Shown: in pieces, positions 33,655 through 46,640 of the stretch
Layout of the letters: the number at the start of each line of letters is the position of its first letter
Position numbering within the stretch: the first letter of the stretch is position 1
NCBI RefSeq assembly: GCF_013373865.1
Contig: NC_050474.1
Span: 9,782,061 to 9,846,060, forward strand
Direction of reading: 5' to 3'
From: Monomorium pharaonis
Lineage: Eukaryota > Arthropoda > Insecta > Hymenoptera > Formicidae
DNA length: 64,000 bases
The notes under the pieces: model-generated
What the model saw: only the letters and a program-made list of their open reading frames with translations
What the model was told of the DNA's origin: nothing
The model's database searches: none
Program-made: the position numbers and the translations under genes

Positions 33655-34419
33655 CTCTCTTCTTTAATCGACTTACCTATATCTTTAACTTCTTTCTCTA
33701 AACCTCCGAATCTCACTTCTAACTCCTTAACCTTACTAACCCAGTTTCCTTGCTCTAGTTTTATACTTTTCAATTCCTGTCTTATTTTCTCTTTAAATTC
33801 TCTGAATTCCACTGATAACAACCTTACCTCTTTTCTAATCTTATCTAAGCTTTCCCTATCCGTACTATCCTTGATATCTTCACCCTTGATCCTTGAAACT
33901 CACCTTTTTATTACCTTGCTTCCCTCCATCCATCGCTAATTTCCTCTGTCCTTTCTTTAAACCTTTACCCTTGAATCCTCTCGTCTCTCTAATCATTCTT
34001 ATCCACGTTTTCCTACTCAACCTCTTAACCTCTCCTCGTCACAATTCGCTTCCCAACTCACTACCTCCTAAAATTCCTTGTTCACTTCTACTTATCCGAC
34101 GAACCTAAACGCAACGCTATCCTATAATACCAAAATCCTTAATCTATCTTACCTAATTACTTCTTAAATGCTAATTCAATCTCGCACTCACACGCTACGC
34201 GTCCGCATCCATACACACCATCTAACCATGTCGATAGTCAGAACTATTTTTTTGTACTATTTTTAACATTAATTGAACTGATTAATCTTTCTGCAAACGC
34301 CACCTCGGATATTTTATGATATATTTTTAAATATACTTGTGCTTGCAGAGGTAAAATCATCTTTATTCTAATTCTTATTTTAATTCTTGCATTACCTTAC
34401 ACATACGCATATATGTTAG

Positions 34420-34949
34420 AGGGTTGGGAAGTAACGCGTTACTTGTAACACCGTTACCGTTTTCCTTACTTTTTTTCGGTAACAATCGTTACTTGTTTAT
34501 GTCTGTAACGGTAACGGTAACGTTACATTTTTACAGTAATGATAACGAATTCAGCCGTTACTTTTATCGTTACTTTAGTTCCCTATTATCTTTTATATTT
34601 GTTCAATAGATCGCGTGCTGGTCGCGCGCATTATTCTTGATTGGATAAAAATATTTCGACATAGGGCGCTGGAAGTCAATTTCACATGAGAATGCCTGTT
34701 GAAATATCCTGTTGATGCGATGCGTAAACCTTTTATTTTGAAATTTAAAAGACTCTAGATAGTCGTCTTTAATACGCAAATACATACAATGTATAACCTA
34801 TCTGCTCAACTATAGATTACGTGCAATAAATGCAATTATAAAATATTTATTTTCATATTTTATAATATATTTTAAATATATGTTTGAAAAATATTCTCTA
34901 CCTTATATCTTAGGTTGCATTCCGATAGTCACTGCTAGTACTAAAAGTC

Positions 34950-35003
<54 letters not shown>

Positions 35004-35018
35004 CGTGCGTGCGCGTGC

Positions 35019-35054
<36 letters not shown>

Positions 35055-35514
35055 AAACGTGAACTATAGATTTTCAATACTGGCAGTGAATATTGGAATG
35101 CTTATATAACGACATTAATTTTTAAAAACAAAGTTTATTCAAAATTTTTGACAAAATGATATTTGTGAATTACAATATAAATTCTTATAAAGATAAATAT
35201 ATTTAAAAAATAAAGATATTAATATAAAGAACTAGAATAATTATTAATTGAATTTAATATAAAAAAGCTTGCTATATATTAGAAACTAGTTTAAAGTTTT
35301 AAGTTTTAATATTAATTATTAAATAATATAATTTTATAATCTAACATCTTACTTTAGCATTTCAAAAAGTAACGAATTGTTACTTTCTAAGTAACGGTAA
35401 CGGTAACGCGTTACTTTCTAAAATAAGTAATGAGTAACGGTAACGAGTTACTTTTTACAAAAAGTAATGGTAACGGTATCGCGTTACTTTTTTAAGGTAA
35501 CGTTCCCAACCCTG
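34420..35514. mobile_element. hAT-like foldback with GTAACGGTAACG repeats
   Basis: The ends AGGGTTGGGAAGTAACGCG and the complement AACGTTCCCAACCCTG resemble the CAGGGTTGGG termini common in hAT elements. Arms are rich in GTAACGGTAACG and GCGTTAC units. I found no clean 8-bp duplication (ATATGTTA against GACTGTTT), so the assignment is tentative. A GT-expanded MITE is nested at 34913-35104. Confidence 0.65.
34913..35104. mobile_element. Short MITE with (GT)n-expanded loop
   Basis: Left end TTGCATTCCGATAGTCACTG and right end GGCAGTGAATATTGGAATGC pair. The middle is an expanded GT/GC tract (34951-35053). The unexpanded relative at 43898-43997 has the same arms with a ~15-bp loop. The GT growth therefore happened inside the element. 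Confidence 0.7.
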
Positions 35515-35526
35515 GACTGTTTAGTA

Positions 35527-35686
35527 TCCCACCAAACACCAAGTTACATGTAACGTACCTGTTAGTTGTAATTTCCCACTCAACAATGTAATTGTAATAT
35601 AACACGTGTGTTATATTGCAATTATATTATTGAGTGGGAAATTACAACTAACAAGCACGTTACATGTAACTTTGTGTTTGCTGGGA
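35527..35686. mobile_element. Palindromic MITE, 160 bp
   Basis: Ends TCCCACCAAACACCAAGTTA and the complement TAACTTTGTGTTTGCTGGGA. The arms include TTAGTTGTAATTTCCCACTC on each side and a central AACACGTGTGTT. TA steps flank both ends. It resembles the CCCAGTGAACAC family in style (GTTACATGTAAC motif) but has different ends. Confidence 0.75.
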
Positions 35687-35872
35687 TATAACTTCGTTTA
35701 TAAAGAAGCAATTTTTAATATTTCAGTCTCTTATGTGTACGTACGTTCGAATGTCTCTCTTTTTCTCTTTCTCTCATGCGTGCGTGTATAATGTTATACG
35801 TATATAATGCTATTACGATTTTGATTGTAAAAAATGGTAATTTTAGTAATTAATATTTGTCATTAAGTAATT

Positions 35873-36626
35873 ACACAGGCACACAAAAAAAAGTGGTTGG
35901 TCCGGCGGACTAAACTAGTCAATCCTTATGTATTTCGACCCGCTGAATCCGAATCCAAGGTCAGAATTGTAAAGTTAGCTCGCATTTTCTAACCTCAAAA
36001 AAAAATTTTTTTTTATGTTGGTCCGGCGAATCAGACTAGTCAATTCTTATGTATTTTGACCCGCTGAATCCGAATCCAAGATCAGAATTTTCAAATTGGC
36101 TTATTTTTTCCTAACCTTAAAAAAAAATTTTTTTTTTAATGTTGGTCCGGCGGACCAGAATAGTCTATCTTTATGTATTTTGACTTGCTGAATCCAAATT
36201 CAATGTCAGAATTGCTGCATTAGCTCATTTCTTCCTAATCTAAAAAAAATTCTTTTTTTTAAATCTTGGTCCGGCCAATTGAGCAATTCTGACCTTAAAT
36301 TTGGATTTAGCGGGTCAAAATACATAAAAATAGATTATTCTGGTCCGCCGGACCAACATAAAAAAAAAATTTTTTTTTTTTTGAGGTTAGGAAAAAATGA
36401 GCCAATTTGGAAATTCTGATCTTGGATTCGGATTTAGCGGGTCAAAATACATAAGGATTGACTAGTCTGGTTCGCCGGAACAACATCAAAAAAAAAATTT
36501 TTTTTGAGGTTAGAAAATGCGAGCTAACTTTGCAATTCTGACCTTGGATTCGGATTCAGCGGGTCGAAATACATAAGGACTGACTAGTCTAGTCCGCCGG
36601 ACCAACCACTTTTTTTGTGCCTGTGT
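35873..36626. mobile_element. Palindrome with arms of tandem ~122-bp units
   Basis: Three units beginning TGGTCCGGCGRAYYAGA occur at about 35898, 36019 and 36143, each continuing TTATGTATTTYGACCCGCTG and AATCCGAATCCAAG. Three reverse-complement units follow at about 36300-36600. The outer ends are ACACAGGCAC and its complement. The unit spacing is about 122 bp. There is no coding sequence. Confidence 0.8.
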
Positions 36627-37352
36627 TATTATTTTAGTATATAAATTAGATTGTAAAAAAAGCGATTTTGTATTAAAGCAAATTATTTGGTTTAGCGGCG
36701 CCAAGTTTTTGTGATAAAATATTTATTTGCAATAATTTAAATTGTACAAATAGTTATTTGTAAAAGTAGATGTTTAGTTCGCATAAACATCCATTTTTTA
36801 TAGTTGGCGGATTTTTTTATATCATTAATTTTGTAGAAAAAATTAATTTTTTGTTCTTTTTGGAAAAAAATTTAATTAAAATTTTATACACTTGTAGTGC
36901 CAAATGAAAATTATTTTCTACAAGAATAGATTTTTGAGGGCATTTCTTGCGCGCGTATATACTTGACGCTTTTTTATATCTTTTTAAAAAGGTAATTTTG
37001 TTGTGTAATAATAAACATGAACTTAACACATCTAAAATTTTAGCGGTTTGTTTTCATAAGGTGTTTAAAATATTACTGTAATATTAAAATTATATTGCAT
37101 ATTTATATTTTATTATAACAATATTTTTAAAACATCGCATTATAATACGCAAGATTGCAATGTTTTGTTGCAAGGTTCTATGTCTATGAGTAATTATTTT
37201 TTTCCACAAAGTAATTTTCCCGGTTAATAAATATTAAGAGCAATAAATATTAAGAAAATTAATAATTCATGAATAACAGTTTCAATCGATATTTATCCAA
37301 CTATTGTTACGAGTATTTGTTATTGGTTCAAATATATCTTATTCTGTTGTAG

Positions 37353-37508
37353 GGTCTGGCAATGGCAAAAGAGATTGGCGCTGTCAAATACTTAGAATGT
37401 TCTGCTTTAACGCAGAAAGGCTTGAAGACTGTGTTTGACGAAGCGATTCGCGCTGTGCTGTGCCCCGTTCTGCAAGTGAAACCGAAGCGCAGATGTTTCC
37501 TTCTATAA
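37353..37508 (+). CDS. Rac1: Rac1 GTPase, coding exon 3 (C-terminus and CAAX)
   Basis: Starts after the acceptor ttgttgtag and reads GLAMAKEIGAVKYLECSALT, containing the SA-type guanine-binding motif (CSAL), then the last helix. It ends with the basic region KPKRRC and the CAAX box CFLL at a TAA (37506-37508). A terminal Leu predicts geranylgeranylation of the Cys, and the adjacent basic residues help membrane binding. With exons 1 and 2 it gives exactly 192 residues. Confidence 0.97.
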   Translation, partial: GLAMAKEIGAVKYLECSALTQKGLKTVFDEAIRAVLCPVLQVKPKRRCFLL

Positions 37509-38998
<1,490 letters not shown>

Positions 38999-39414
38999 AC
39001 TACTGGACAAAATTAGAGGAACAAAAGTTTGAAATAGCGTTAAGTTCGTAAAAGTGAAGCAAAAAATCTAAATTTTTGATTTGATTTAGCACAAAGTGTT
39101 GACTTGATCTCTGCAGTTTTTCTGCTGTGGGTCCAGTAGTTTTGGACGATTTACATTCAAAACAAAAAAATACCTTAGTCTCCAACTATCTTGTTTTTAT
39201 CCTCTTTTTGTGTTAGGTTTCCTTTCCTACCTAGATTTTCCCCATGTGCATCTTTCTTTGCTTTGCAACCTTGCAACTTTTGTTTTTCACAAGGTATTAC
39301 TTCGAAGGGCGTAACTCTGAAACTGGATCCACAGTGTGAAGGCTTTGCAGGGGTGAAGTCACACTTCGAGCTACATCATATGAAAGATTTTTTCCTCTAA
39401 TTTTGTCCAGTAGT
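38999..39414. mobile_element. Tc1/mariner-like TIR element
   Basis: The termini ACTACTGGACAAAATTAGAG and the complement CTCTAATTTTGTCCAGTAGT bound ~415 bp, with nearby TA steps on both sides. Such GGACAAAATTA-type ends are common among Tc1-like transposons. No transposase motif was recognised inside, so it is probably non-autonomous or a decayed fragment. Confidence 0.7.
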
Positions 39415-40768
39415 TTATATATATAATTTAATTTCATAAATGCTTGAGCTACAGAAATTTAAATACATAAAATATTTGAACTAAAGTTTAAGTATTTATA
39501 TATTTAAACTTAAATATATGAAATACTTTTGGACTGAAGAAATTTGTTCATGTTAAAAAATTTAGTTATTTACTTTTTTCTCAGTATAGAGTTGTTTTTG
39601 CAAACAGAATTTGTGTTAGCTTCCAAAAAACACTGTTATGTTTATAAAAATCCTAGATTTATTTGAGAAATTGTAAATACATATAATCTACAATAATTGA
39701 AGATGTAATTAGATACATAATCAAATGCTGTCCAATGTTCTCCTGTGCACATCCCGTATTTAATTTTGTTCAATGATATAACAATTTCGTCTCCAAAGCG
39801 AGTTTGTAATTTTGAAACAACAATTAACTGGATAAATAGGCAAAGAAAATTAAAAGAAAAACTATTTTTTAAGCATTAGTAGCACAGTATAAGATTGTAT
39901 AACATGGCTTCCTTCTTCCACTAAATTGGTTAACATTATTGTAAGTGTTATACCATAATTTAAAAGAGAGAAACAGAGTGAATAAGACAGAGCTTATAGC
40001 TAACTAACTGTACAAGAGTTGTAGATGTATGTGATACAAGTATAAATGACGAATTGAGTTTAATGATTTCTCTGCTTTGTATTGTTTTGTTCATAAATGT
40101 GTCTCGTGCGACAATGATCTGTGATCAGTGCGCATAATGCAGTCATGTTTTTTTCTGACCGAAATTATCGGTGTCATTGAATTATGAAGATCGAATTGAC
40201 AAAAAAAAAAACCGTAATGCTGCATATAGAATTTTTTAAACAAAATATGACTACCGCAGAGAACATGAATGTTTTGTATGTGAGAGAAAACGAGAATGTG
40301 TTAATATTTTGAAGAGAGAGTGAATACGAAAAACGTGTGTGTATAATGAAAAAAATATGTTATAACATGAACTGTACATAAATACTGAATTTTCAATGTA
40401 TTTCTACTTATTACCACATACAGTATATGATCTTACGAACGTACGTATGCATGTATTGCAAGTGGTAATATGAACCGTACATATGTGCAGCTGTTCGGGA
40501 ACAAGTGAGAGGAAATTTAAAAAATGATTTTAGACGATAAAACAAAATGAAAATCGAGAATTACGAATTGAGATTGAGGATGTTTTCTAATTACTTAGTT
40601 ACAAATGTTTAAATATTTATATAAAGAGTACGAAATACACGAATAATTAAAAGGTTACATTAAAAAAATGAAGTCTGTACTAAACTTTATCATTTTTGAT
40701 TTTGCAATTCTGAGTATTTAAATATTTATATATGTAAAAAGTGATTGCAGCACGTGAATAAATATATG

Positions 40769-40807
<39 letters not shown>

Positions 40808-41424
40808 TACAACGAAAAAAGTCTTAATCGCAATTTTGTTACTTTCGTTTGCTTCCGATTTTTATCTTATTTTATTGTTTAAAATCACTCCATAAATTTT
40901 CTTATTCTTATTGTCGAACATTCTACACATACGCGCGCGCGCGCGCATTATTAATCTAAATCGTTAATTGTTTTTTAAATATATATTATAAATATATATA
41001 TATAAAAACATGGGAGAAGGGGAAAACTGGACCAAGACCTAACTACAAACTCTCAATCGTCGTCAGATCCATACTAATCTTTGCGCAATTTTTGAGAAAG
41101 AAGATTCGGTCCGTATGAAAAAAAATCATAAAAACTATTGTAACTACATATGCTTTATTAAATAGATAGATGTTTATTAAATATTCGGCTAATTTCTTAT
41201 CGAGAGGAGAATGGATCTTCAGTAGATATAACCCTGTATGACACAACGATTGCAGAAACATCACAAATATTTCAGTACAACATAGTAAAAAAATGGTAAA
41301 ATCCACTTTAAAAAAATTGCAATACCCAACAATTACAACAATACTTATATTACAGTATAAGTATTTAATGTAATACATGTAATATCATGGACAATTAAGG
41401 TGACAATTTGAACGAATCTGTAAG
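39415..41424. other. AT-rich intergenic region
   Basis: Holds a (TA)n run at 40766-40802, a (CG)n run at 40931-40946 and otherwise unremarkable AT-rich DNA. No gene or inverted element was identified. The minus-strand frame 41043-41378 has no recognisable domain. Confidence 0.45.
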
Positions 41425-41639
41425 ATGTACACTGCCAAATCAATTCATTCAGGCACCCTTCGCGAGGTAAGAGGGAACGTAAAAAATAGTCATGGCACCA
41501 TCAGTCGTCAGCGGCTAACTGGACATATTTATCGACCTTATTATTGATCGCTGCAAAATAGTTGCTAGATCAAGAGAAGCCTACGTCCTTACCCTGTGAG
41601 AGTGCCTAGGAACGAATCATTATCTGGCAGTGTACATGC
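41425..41639. mobile_element. MITE with TGTACACTGCCA ends
   Basis: GATGTACACTGCCAAATCAA at the left pairs with the complement of TTATCTGGCAGTGTACATGC at the right, with ~35-bp terminal repeats extending to GGCACC/GTGCC. Interior non-coding. Confidence 0.65.
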
Positions 41640-42094
41640 ATATTTTTTCATCAAACTTAATTATAAGCAATTGGATACAAGTCTTTGGTGGAAAATTTTG
41701 TACAAAATTTTACAAAAATTTAAAAATATTACAATAAAATACAAAAAATTACGTCATAATTTACAAAACTACGTGAATTTTATAAAAATTATCTAGAAAT
41801 TACCAAAATTTTCTAGATTTGGAACACATTTGTAACTTTATGTAATTTTCTAAGTACTCAGTTTGATTACATAAAAATACAACTAATAATATCACTAAAG
41901 TTAAGAAGGCCTAAACTAGATCTTGGTGCCGATCATAATTAAAAAAAAAAATTTAATAATTACAGCTCATATAAACTGTGCGCCGACAAATTCGTCAGTC
42001 TAAAAACACAGTCATAAGCTAAATGTCAATGCTTATTGGCATTTAGAATTCCCTCTTTACTCGAAAAACTCGAAAATTTATTGCGAAAAATAAT

Positions 42095-42167
42095 ACCTCA
42101 GTCAGGGTTTGAACCTGAATCTTCAATCATTTCGTGAGGGCGTCCTAGCCAATTCGACAACCGAGGC
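42095..42167 (-). tRNA. tRNA-like cloverleaf, probable pseudogene or SINE head
   Basis: On the minus strand 73 bases fold as a tRNA: the acceptor GCCTCGG pairs with CTGAGGT (7 bp, two or three G-U), the D stem GTC/GAC pairs, and the T arm TCAGG-TTCAAAC-CCTGA is perfect. A TTTTT Pol III terminator follows 5 bases later. However, the anticodon stem pairs only 3 of 5, and the loop ACGAAAT has C instead of T at position 33 (anticodon would be GAA). I judge it a decayed tRNA or a tRNA-derived repeat. Confidence 0.45.
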
Positions 42168-42197
42168 ATATAGTATTACTCTTCGCAATAACGAGAA

Positions 42198-42478
42198 TAT
42201 GTTAAAAAACGTCTTTTTATCGGCGACGTGTATAAACAAATTCTTAAACCAATAAATGTTTAAACATATCGATAAAATGGAGAAGACTTAAATGGTTGTA
42301 GCTAGATCTTGTATGAGTTGAAATTATTAAATTGTATATTTAAAAAAAACTAATCAGCATCAAGATCTAACTGCGACCGTTTAGTCCCTCTTAACTATAT
42401 CAATATGTTTAAACATTTATCGGTCTAAGAATTTATTGTTTATACACATCGTAGATAAAAGGACGTTCTTTAACATAT
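42198..42478. mobile_element. Foldback MITE
   Basis: ATATGTTAAAAAACGTC at the left matches the complement of GACGTTCTTTAACATAT at the right. The pairing continues through TTTATCGGCGACGTGTATAA and AATGTTTAAACATAT-type segments, with a loop near 42330. Confidence 0.75.
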
Positions 42479-43387
42479 ACTGGTAAGTATTGTTATAAAA
42501 ACATGAAACATATATAATATTATTAAAAAATTGATATAGCAGAACTTCAACGGAAAAATATAGCCAGAGAAATTTATGTGAGAAAATTGTAATTTGGGGT
42601 TATTTTTTTTAATTTTTACAAAAATTGATATTAATATGAAATAAAAATTCTTATAAATTTTTACTTTTAGTAAATATTTATATATATTCATAAAAATTTT
42701 TCCCGCGAGTTTTTAGACAATGATGAGCCATAGAAAATTGTATTTATTTGAAAGAATTTTTAATCTATGGAAAAATATATACATTCGATATTTAACAGAA
42801 GACTACAATTTTGATCAGTTACAAGCAAAAGTTTTTAAAATTTCAAAGAAATAAATCGTCTTTGCTTAATGTATTATTTGTAGTATTTTATGGGCAATTA
42901 AAAATGAAAAAACTGAATGTGTTATGTAGTTTACGTAAATTTCTCAGTGAACACAGTAATATAGTAGCAATGTAACAGTAATGTAACCGAATATAACAGG
43001 TTATATTACTCTGATGTTACATGTAAGTTACAATTTCCGACTCAGCAATATAACATGTTATCTAACCGTCACATAATAGTTACATGCGTTCCGTTTCACG
43101 CATGATACGCATATCCTGTTTCTGAAAATGACAACATAAAGAGACTTCTAAAAGATAACATAATAATGTCAGAATGTTAACCAATGCACCGTTTTTTGAG
43201 AACAGAAAGATATCATGAAACTGATATCTAAAAGATTTCTTAAATTTAATATCTTTAAACTGCAACTAGAGAAAAATAAAAAATTTCATTTTTTAAAAAT
43301 TATTTTTATCAACAGTACATACTAAATTTAGAACAAATTTTTATTAATAAATTAAATTTAAATTATATTATTTTATTTTATTCTTAC

Positions 43388-43463
43388 TTGCCGCTGGTAG
43401 GTTTTGAATCTGGGACCTTAGGATGACGAACCTTGTACTCTATCTGCTACACCAATTTGACTC
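43388..43463 (-). repeat. tRNA-like segment (copy 2)
   Basis: Minus-strand module as at 10229-10303; the A box reads TGGTGTAGCAGA and the B box is more decayed (GATTCAAAACC). Less well preserved than the copies at 11845 and 56247. Confidence 0.6.
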
Positions 43464-43897
43464 ATCGGTATGGGTACTTGTTATTGTCTACATATACCTA
43501 TATGTTATAAACTGACGCAATTATATTATTTTTTATAAAAGCAATTAAATTTTGCAAAACATTAAAAATAAATAGCATTAATTTATTTACTTATTAATTT
43601 CATTGTTAAATTTATCTTTTTCTATAACCTTAATAATTTGATGGAAATTAATTGCGATCTATTTAGCATTAATACTTCGAAGCGTTCAAATGGTTAATTA
43701 GATGGTTAACTATATAGATCATACATTCTAAGAAAAATTATAGTACATTTATTATCCTGTTTTTGTACAGTACATGATGAATTTAGATTTTGTGCATTTT
43801 TTGTGCGCAGTAAATGTAGACAAGCCGTTATTTTTGAAAACATTATCTTTATAATAATTTTTTTAAATATCAAATGGATCTCATTCAGGATGTTATA

Positions 43898-43997
43898 GGC
43901 TGCGTTTCGATATTTACTGATCAGTACTGAAAATCTACAGTATATGTGACGTAAACTATAGATTTTCAGTACTGGCAGTGAATATCGGAACGCAGCC
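43898..43997. mobile_element. Short MITE (unexpanded relative of 34913-35104)
   Basis: Perfectly paired ends GGCTGCGTTTCGATATT and the complement AATATCGGAACGCAGCC, flanked by ATA on both sides. Removing it and one ATA restores the ATGTTATAATGTTGTCTG reading seen in the other copies of the host foldback. Confidence 0.8.
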
Positions 43998-44572
43998 ATA
44001 GTGTTGTCTGATTTCTAAGTCTACGACGTGCATGGCTCAAAAATCGAACAGCATTGTGATATCTTTTATGAGACAATAAGCTGTTATCATATAAGGATAA
44101 CATTTTCAAGAAACTTAAATGAAACTCTTCAATGAGATATCTCAAAGACCGCTCTTAGTAGATCGTCTCTGATAAATGTTACCATTTTGACATCATTTCC
44201 AAGATATCTAAATGTTTTCTTAAAAAAGTTCTCTTAAAGTTGAATATAATATGTTTATATAATATGCTTATGCCTTACGCCTTAAATCTCATTGTAGACA
44301 CCGCTTTAGACCGTGTCTAAAATACGTCTTAATGACGTCTTTATGTCCCGATTTTGGATGCGTGCTGTCTGGGAAAATAATCGTCAGATCATGACTGAAA
44401 TATGACTTCGAAATGACGTCACATCATGACGTCAATTTTAGGTCATGTAAAAAAATGGTCATTTTGACGACATATGACCAGATATGACCATTTTGGGACG
44501 TCAAAATGACGTGGGCTTGCTACCTGGGCTGATACAAAGTTTTTCAATCAGCGATTTAGTAACATATATATA

Positions 44573-45855
44573 TACTGGCGCAAAAAAAAACAATAAAATT
44601 TTTGACCGATTTTTAGGCAATCTTCGAAGTGATGCAACTTTGCGAAAAATCATCCAAATTACATGTACTTTTTAAAATTAAAGGGCAAAGACTACTTTGA
44701 GAATCCCTACGCGAAAGTTTGATTTTTAAGTGTAAACCTTTTGTATCGCATGAAAACCAAATATGGTTTCTTTAATTGAAAAAAGTAAAAGTTTGTTATT
44801 ATTTTGCACAAGTTTCTCGTTAAAATCTGGCTAATATTAATCCAAATTCTTAAAGTTCATTCTTTTCTAAGCAATTAAAAAAAAATATGTCGATACGATG
44901 TTTTTTGTTGATTGCACACCAGTTTGAAACTTGCACTGCATTTTAGGGTATTTTAACGAATAAATACGGTATTTTTTTAATATCATGAATTTTGAGTATC
45001 AATATGATATTGCACATTGATTTTATTCATGTTTAACTCAATCATACCGTTGTCATCAAAGTGATGTGCACCACGTGGAGAATGACGATCGGATGTTGTA
45101 CATCATGTAGCTCTGAAATTCATCGGTGGAAATTTGTACTTACTGATCTGAATATAACGGATAGCTGACGCACCAATTTCACTGAAGTCAACAGAAGATC
45201 ACATTCATCTATACTCATAAACCCACACATGTACGTAAACCTACATATACACATACTCATACATAAAAAAATAAAAGTTCAAATTTTGTTTTAAAAAATC
45301 AGCCTTTTCAGGGCCACATGATGTACAAAATTTGATCATCATTCTCCACGTGGTGCACATCGGGTCACTTTGATGACGACGGTATGATTGAGTTAAATAC
45401 GAATAAAATCAATGCAATATATTGATACTCAAAATTCATGATATTAAAAAAATACCGTATTTATTTGTTAAAATATCCTAAAATGCAGTGCAAATTTCAA
45501 ACTGATGTGCAATCAACAAAAAACATCGTATCGACATGTTTTTTTTTAAATTGCTTAGAAAAGAATGAACTTTAAGAATCTGGATTAATATTAACCAGAT
45601 TTTAACAAGAAACTTGTGCAAAATGATAACAAACTTTTACTTTTTTCAATTAAAAAAAAACATGTTTGGTTTTCATGCGATACAAAAGGTTTACACTTAA
45701 AAAATCAAACTTTCGCGTAGGGATTGTCAAAGTAGAGTTTTTGGCCTTTAATTTTAAAAAGTACATGTAATTTGGATGATTTTTCGCAAAGTTGCATCAC
45801 TTCGAAGATTGCCTAAAAATCGGTCAAAAATTTTGTTTCGTTTTTTTTTGCGCCA

Positions 45856-45858
<3 letters not shown>
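44573..45858. mobile_element. 1.3-kb foldback with ACTGGCGCAAAAA ends
   Basis: The left end ACTGGCGCAAAAAAAAACA and the right end TTTTTTTTTGCGCCAGT pair, and complementarity continues over ~600 bp to a centre near 45215 (e.g. CCACGTGGAGAATGACGATC on both sides). TATATA runs flank both ends, fitting a TA target. No transposase was seen. Ends of this kind occur in Tc1/mariner MITEs. Confidence 0.8.
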
Positions 45859-45918
<60 letters not shown>

Positions 45919-46640
45919 ACTAGATTGTTGATTAAAAAACTTGGTATCAGGTTAGTCAAACAATCTATTCTGTTCAAGCCGAACCGAAGCAGGGGAACGG
46001 AAGTGACGCGTTAATAGAAAATTAATAATCGTGAACAGCACAATTTTAACATATATTTAGAAGTCAACAATACTATTTACAGTATATACAAATAGAGTTT
46101 GAATAGCGCGAAGATGACTGTTTGGCGGGGCGTAGAGAGTCCGCACTTGCTACCGGTCAGAAAAATGATCGCGCGATCGACACAATATAGCTGGTTATTA
46201 TTAGGGTCTCGAAGCACAAGACAGCGCGCACCGCACTCGCTACTATACGGGGAGCGAACAGCGAGAATAATCACGAGCAGCGACTTTTGACTCGAGCTTG
46301 GTAAAATCACGACGATTGAAAGCGAGCTGACCGGTGAAGTCTTTTCTCGAGATTAGCAGACAAAAAACTTCTGGCCATCGACAGGCAGAAAAACCAGACT
46401 CGCCGACCAGCCACCCCAAAACCCGGGAGGGGGGCGAAACACAAATCTCATCCGAGAAGGCACGACGCTAGTGCGTGAACACTCGGAGGTTTGACTTTTG
46501 ACGGTCGCTCAGCTGATCTGACTGTCACGGCCGTCGTGTTGATATGCCATGCTCTCCTCGCTACAGCGGGGGGGGGGGGGGGTCCGAGAGCGTTGACACC
46601 AATGTTCGAATGCTCGAGATCGAGAAACAAGAGATTTACG
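45859..46640 (-). other. Possible LTR-retroelement fragment with primer-binding site
   Basis: After a (TA)n run, 46100-46620 is GC-richer than its surroundings. On the minus strand CATTGGTGTCAACGCTC (46608-46592) resembles the TGGTGTCA primer-binding sites, complementary to tRNA ends, found just inside the 5' LTR of insect LTR elements. A G-run follows it. No LTR pair or gag homology was confirmed, so this is a suggestion only. Confidence 0.3.

Larger units (their letters stand above)
29122..34232 (-). mobile_element. Near full-length LINE (~5.1 kb)
   Basis: Flanked by a perfect 15-bp duplication GATAGTCAGAACTAT (29107-29121 and 34233-34247). The minus-strand 3' end is a short (TAA)n tract. 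It encodes, 5' to 3', ORF1, an endonuclease and a reverse transcriptase, all broken by frameshifts. The sense strand is strongly purine-rich, giving a 4.5-kb pyrimidine-rich + strand. The many + strand Ser/Leu/Pro/Phe-rich open frames are shadows of this skew. The clade is not fixed: the RRM-like ORF1 resembles L1/Jockey-group proteins. Confidence 0.92.
14932..37352 (+). other. Rac1 intron 2, ~22.4 kb, packed with transposons
   Basis: The donor gtttgt is at 14932, the acceptor ttctgttgtag ends at 37352, and the phase is 0 on both sides (...PQ / GLAMAKE). At least ten recognisable mobile elements lie inside; each is listed separately. The minus-strand ORFs all belong to those elements. Despite the load, the flanking exons are intact and the splice sites are canonical, so the gene is presumably expressed. 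Confidence 0.92.
42946..44375. mobile_element. CCCAGTGAACAC-family foldback, copy 2
   Basis: Starts CTCAGTGAACACAGTAATAT, as arm A of the 9937 element, and carries the same tRNA-like module and following sequence. It ends GCGTGCTGTCTGGG, which matches (in complement) the opposite end of the copy at 55214-56665. The piece 43085-43280 (TTTCACGC...GATATC-rich) is shared with 56440-56650. A separate MITE is nested at 43898-43997. The AGACGTC-type phrase at about 44325 lies just inside the right end. Confidence 0.75.

Noticed and set aside
29905..34108. Many + strand Ser/Leu/Phe/Pro-rich ORFs resembling membrane proteins
   Set aside because: They are antisense shadows of a purine-rich LINE whose real coding frames are on the minus strand.
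34420..35514. Definite hAT MITE
   Set aside because: Ends look hAT-like, but no 8-bp target duplication was found, so kept only as tentative.
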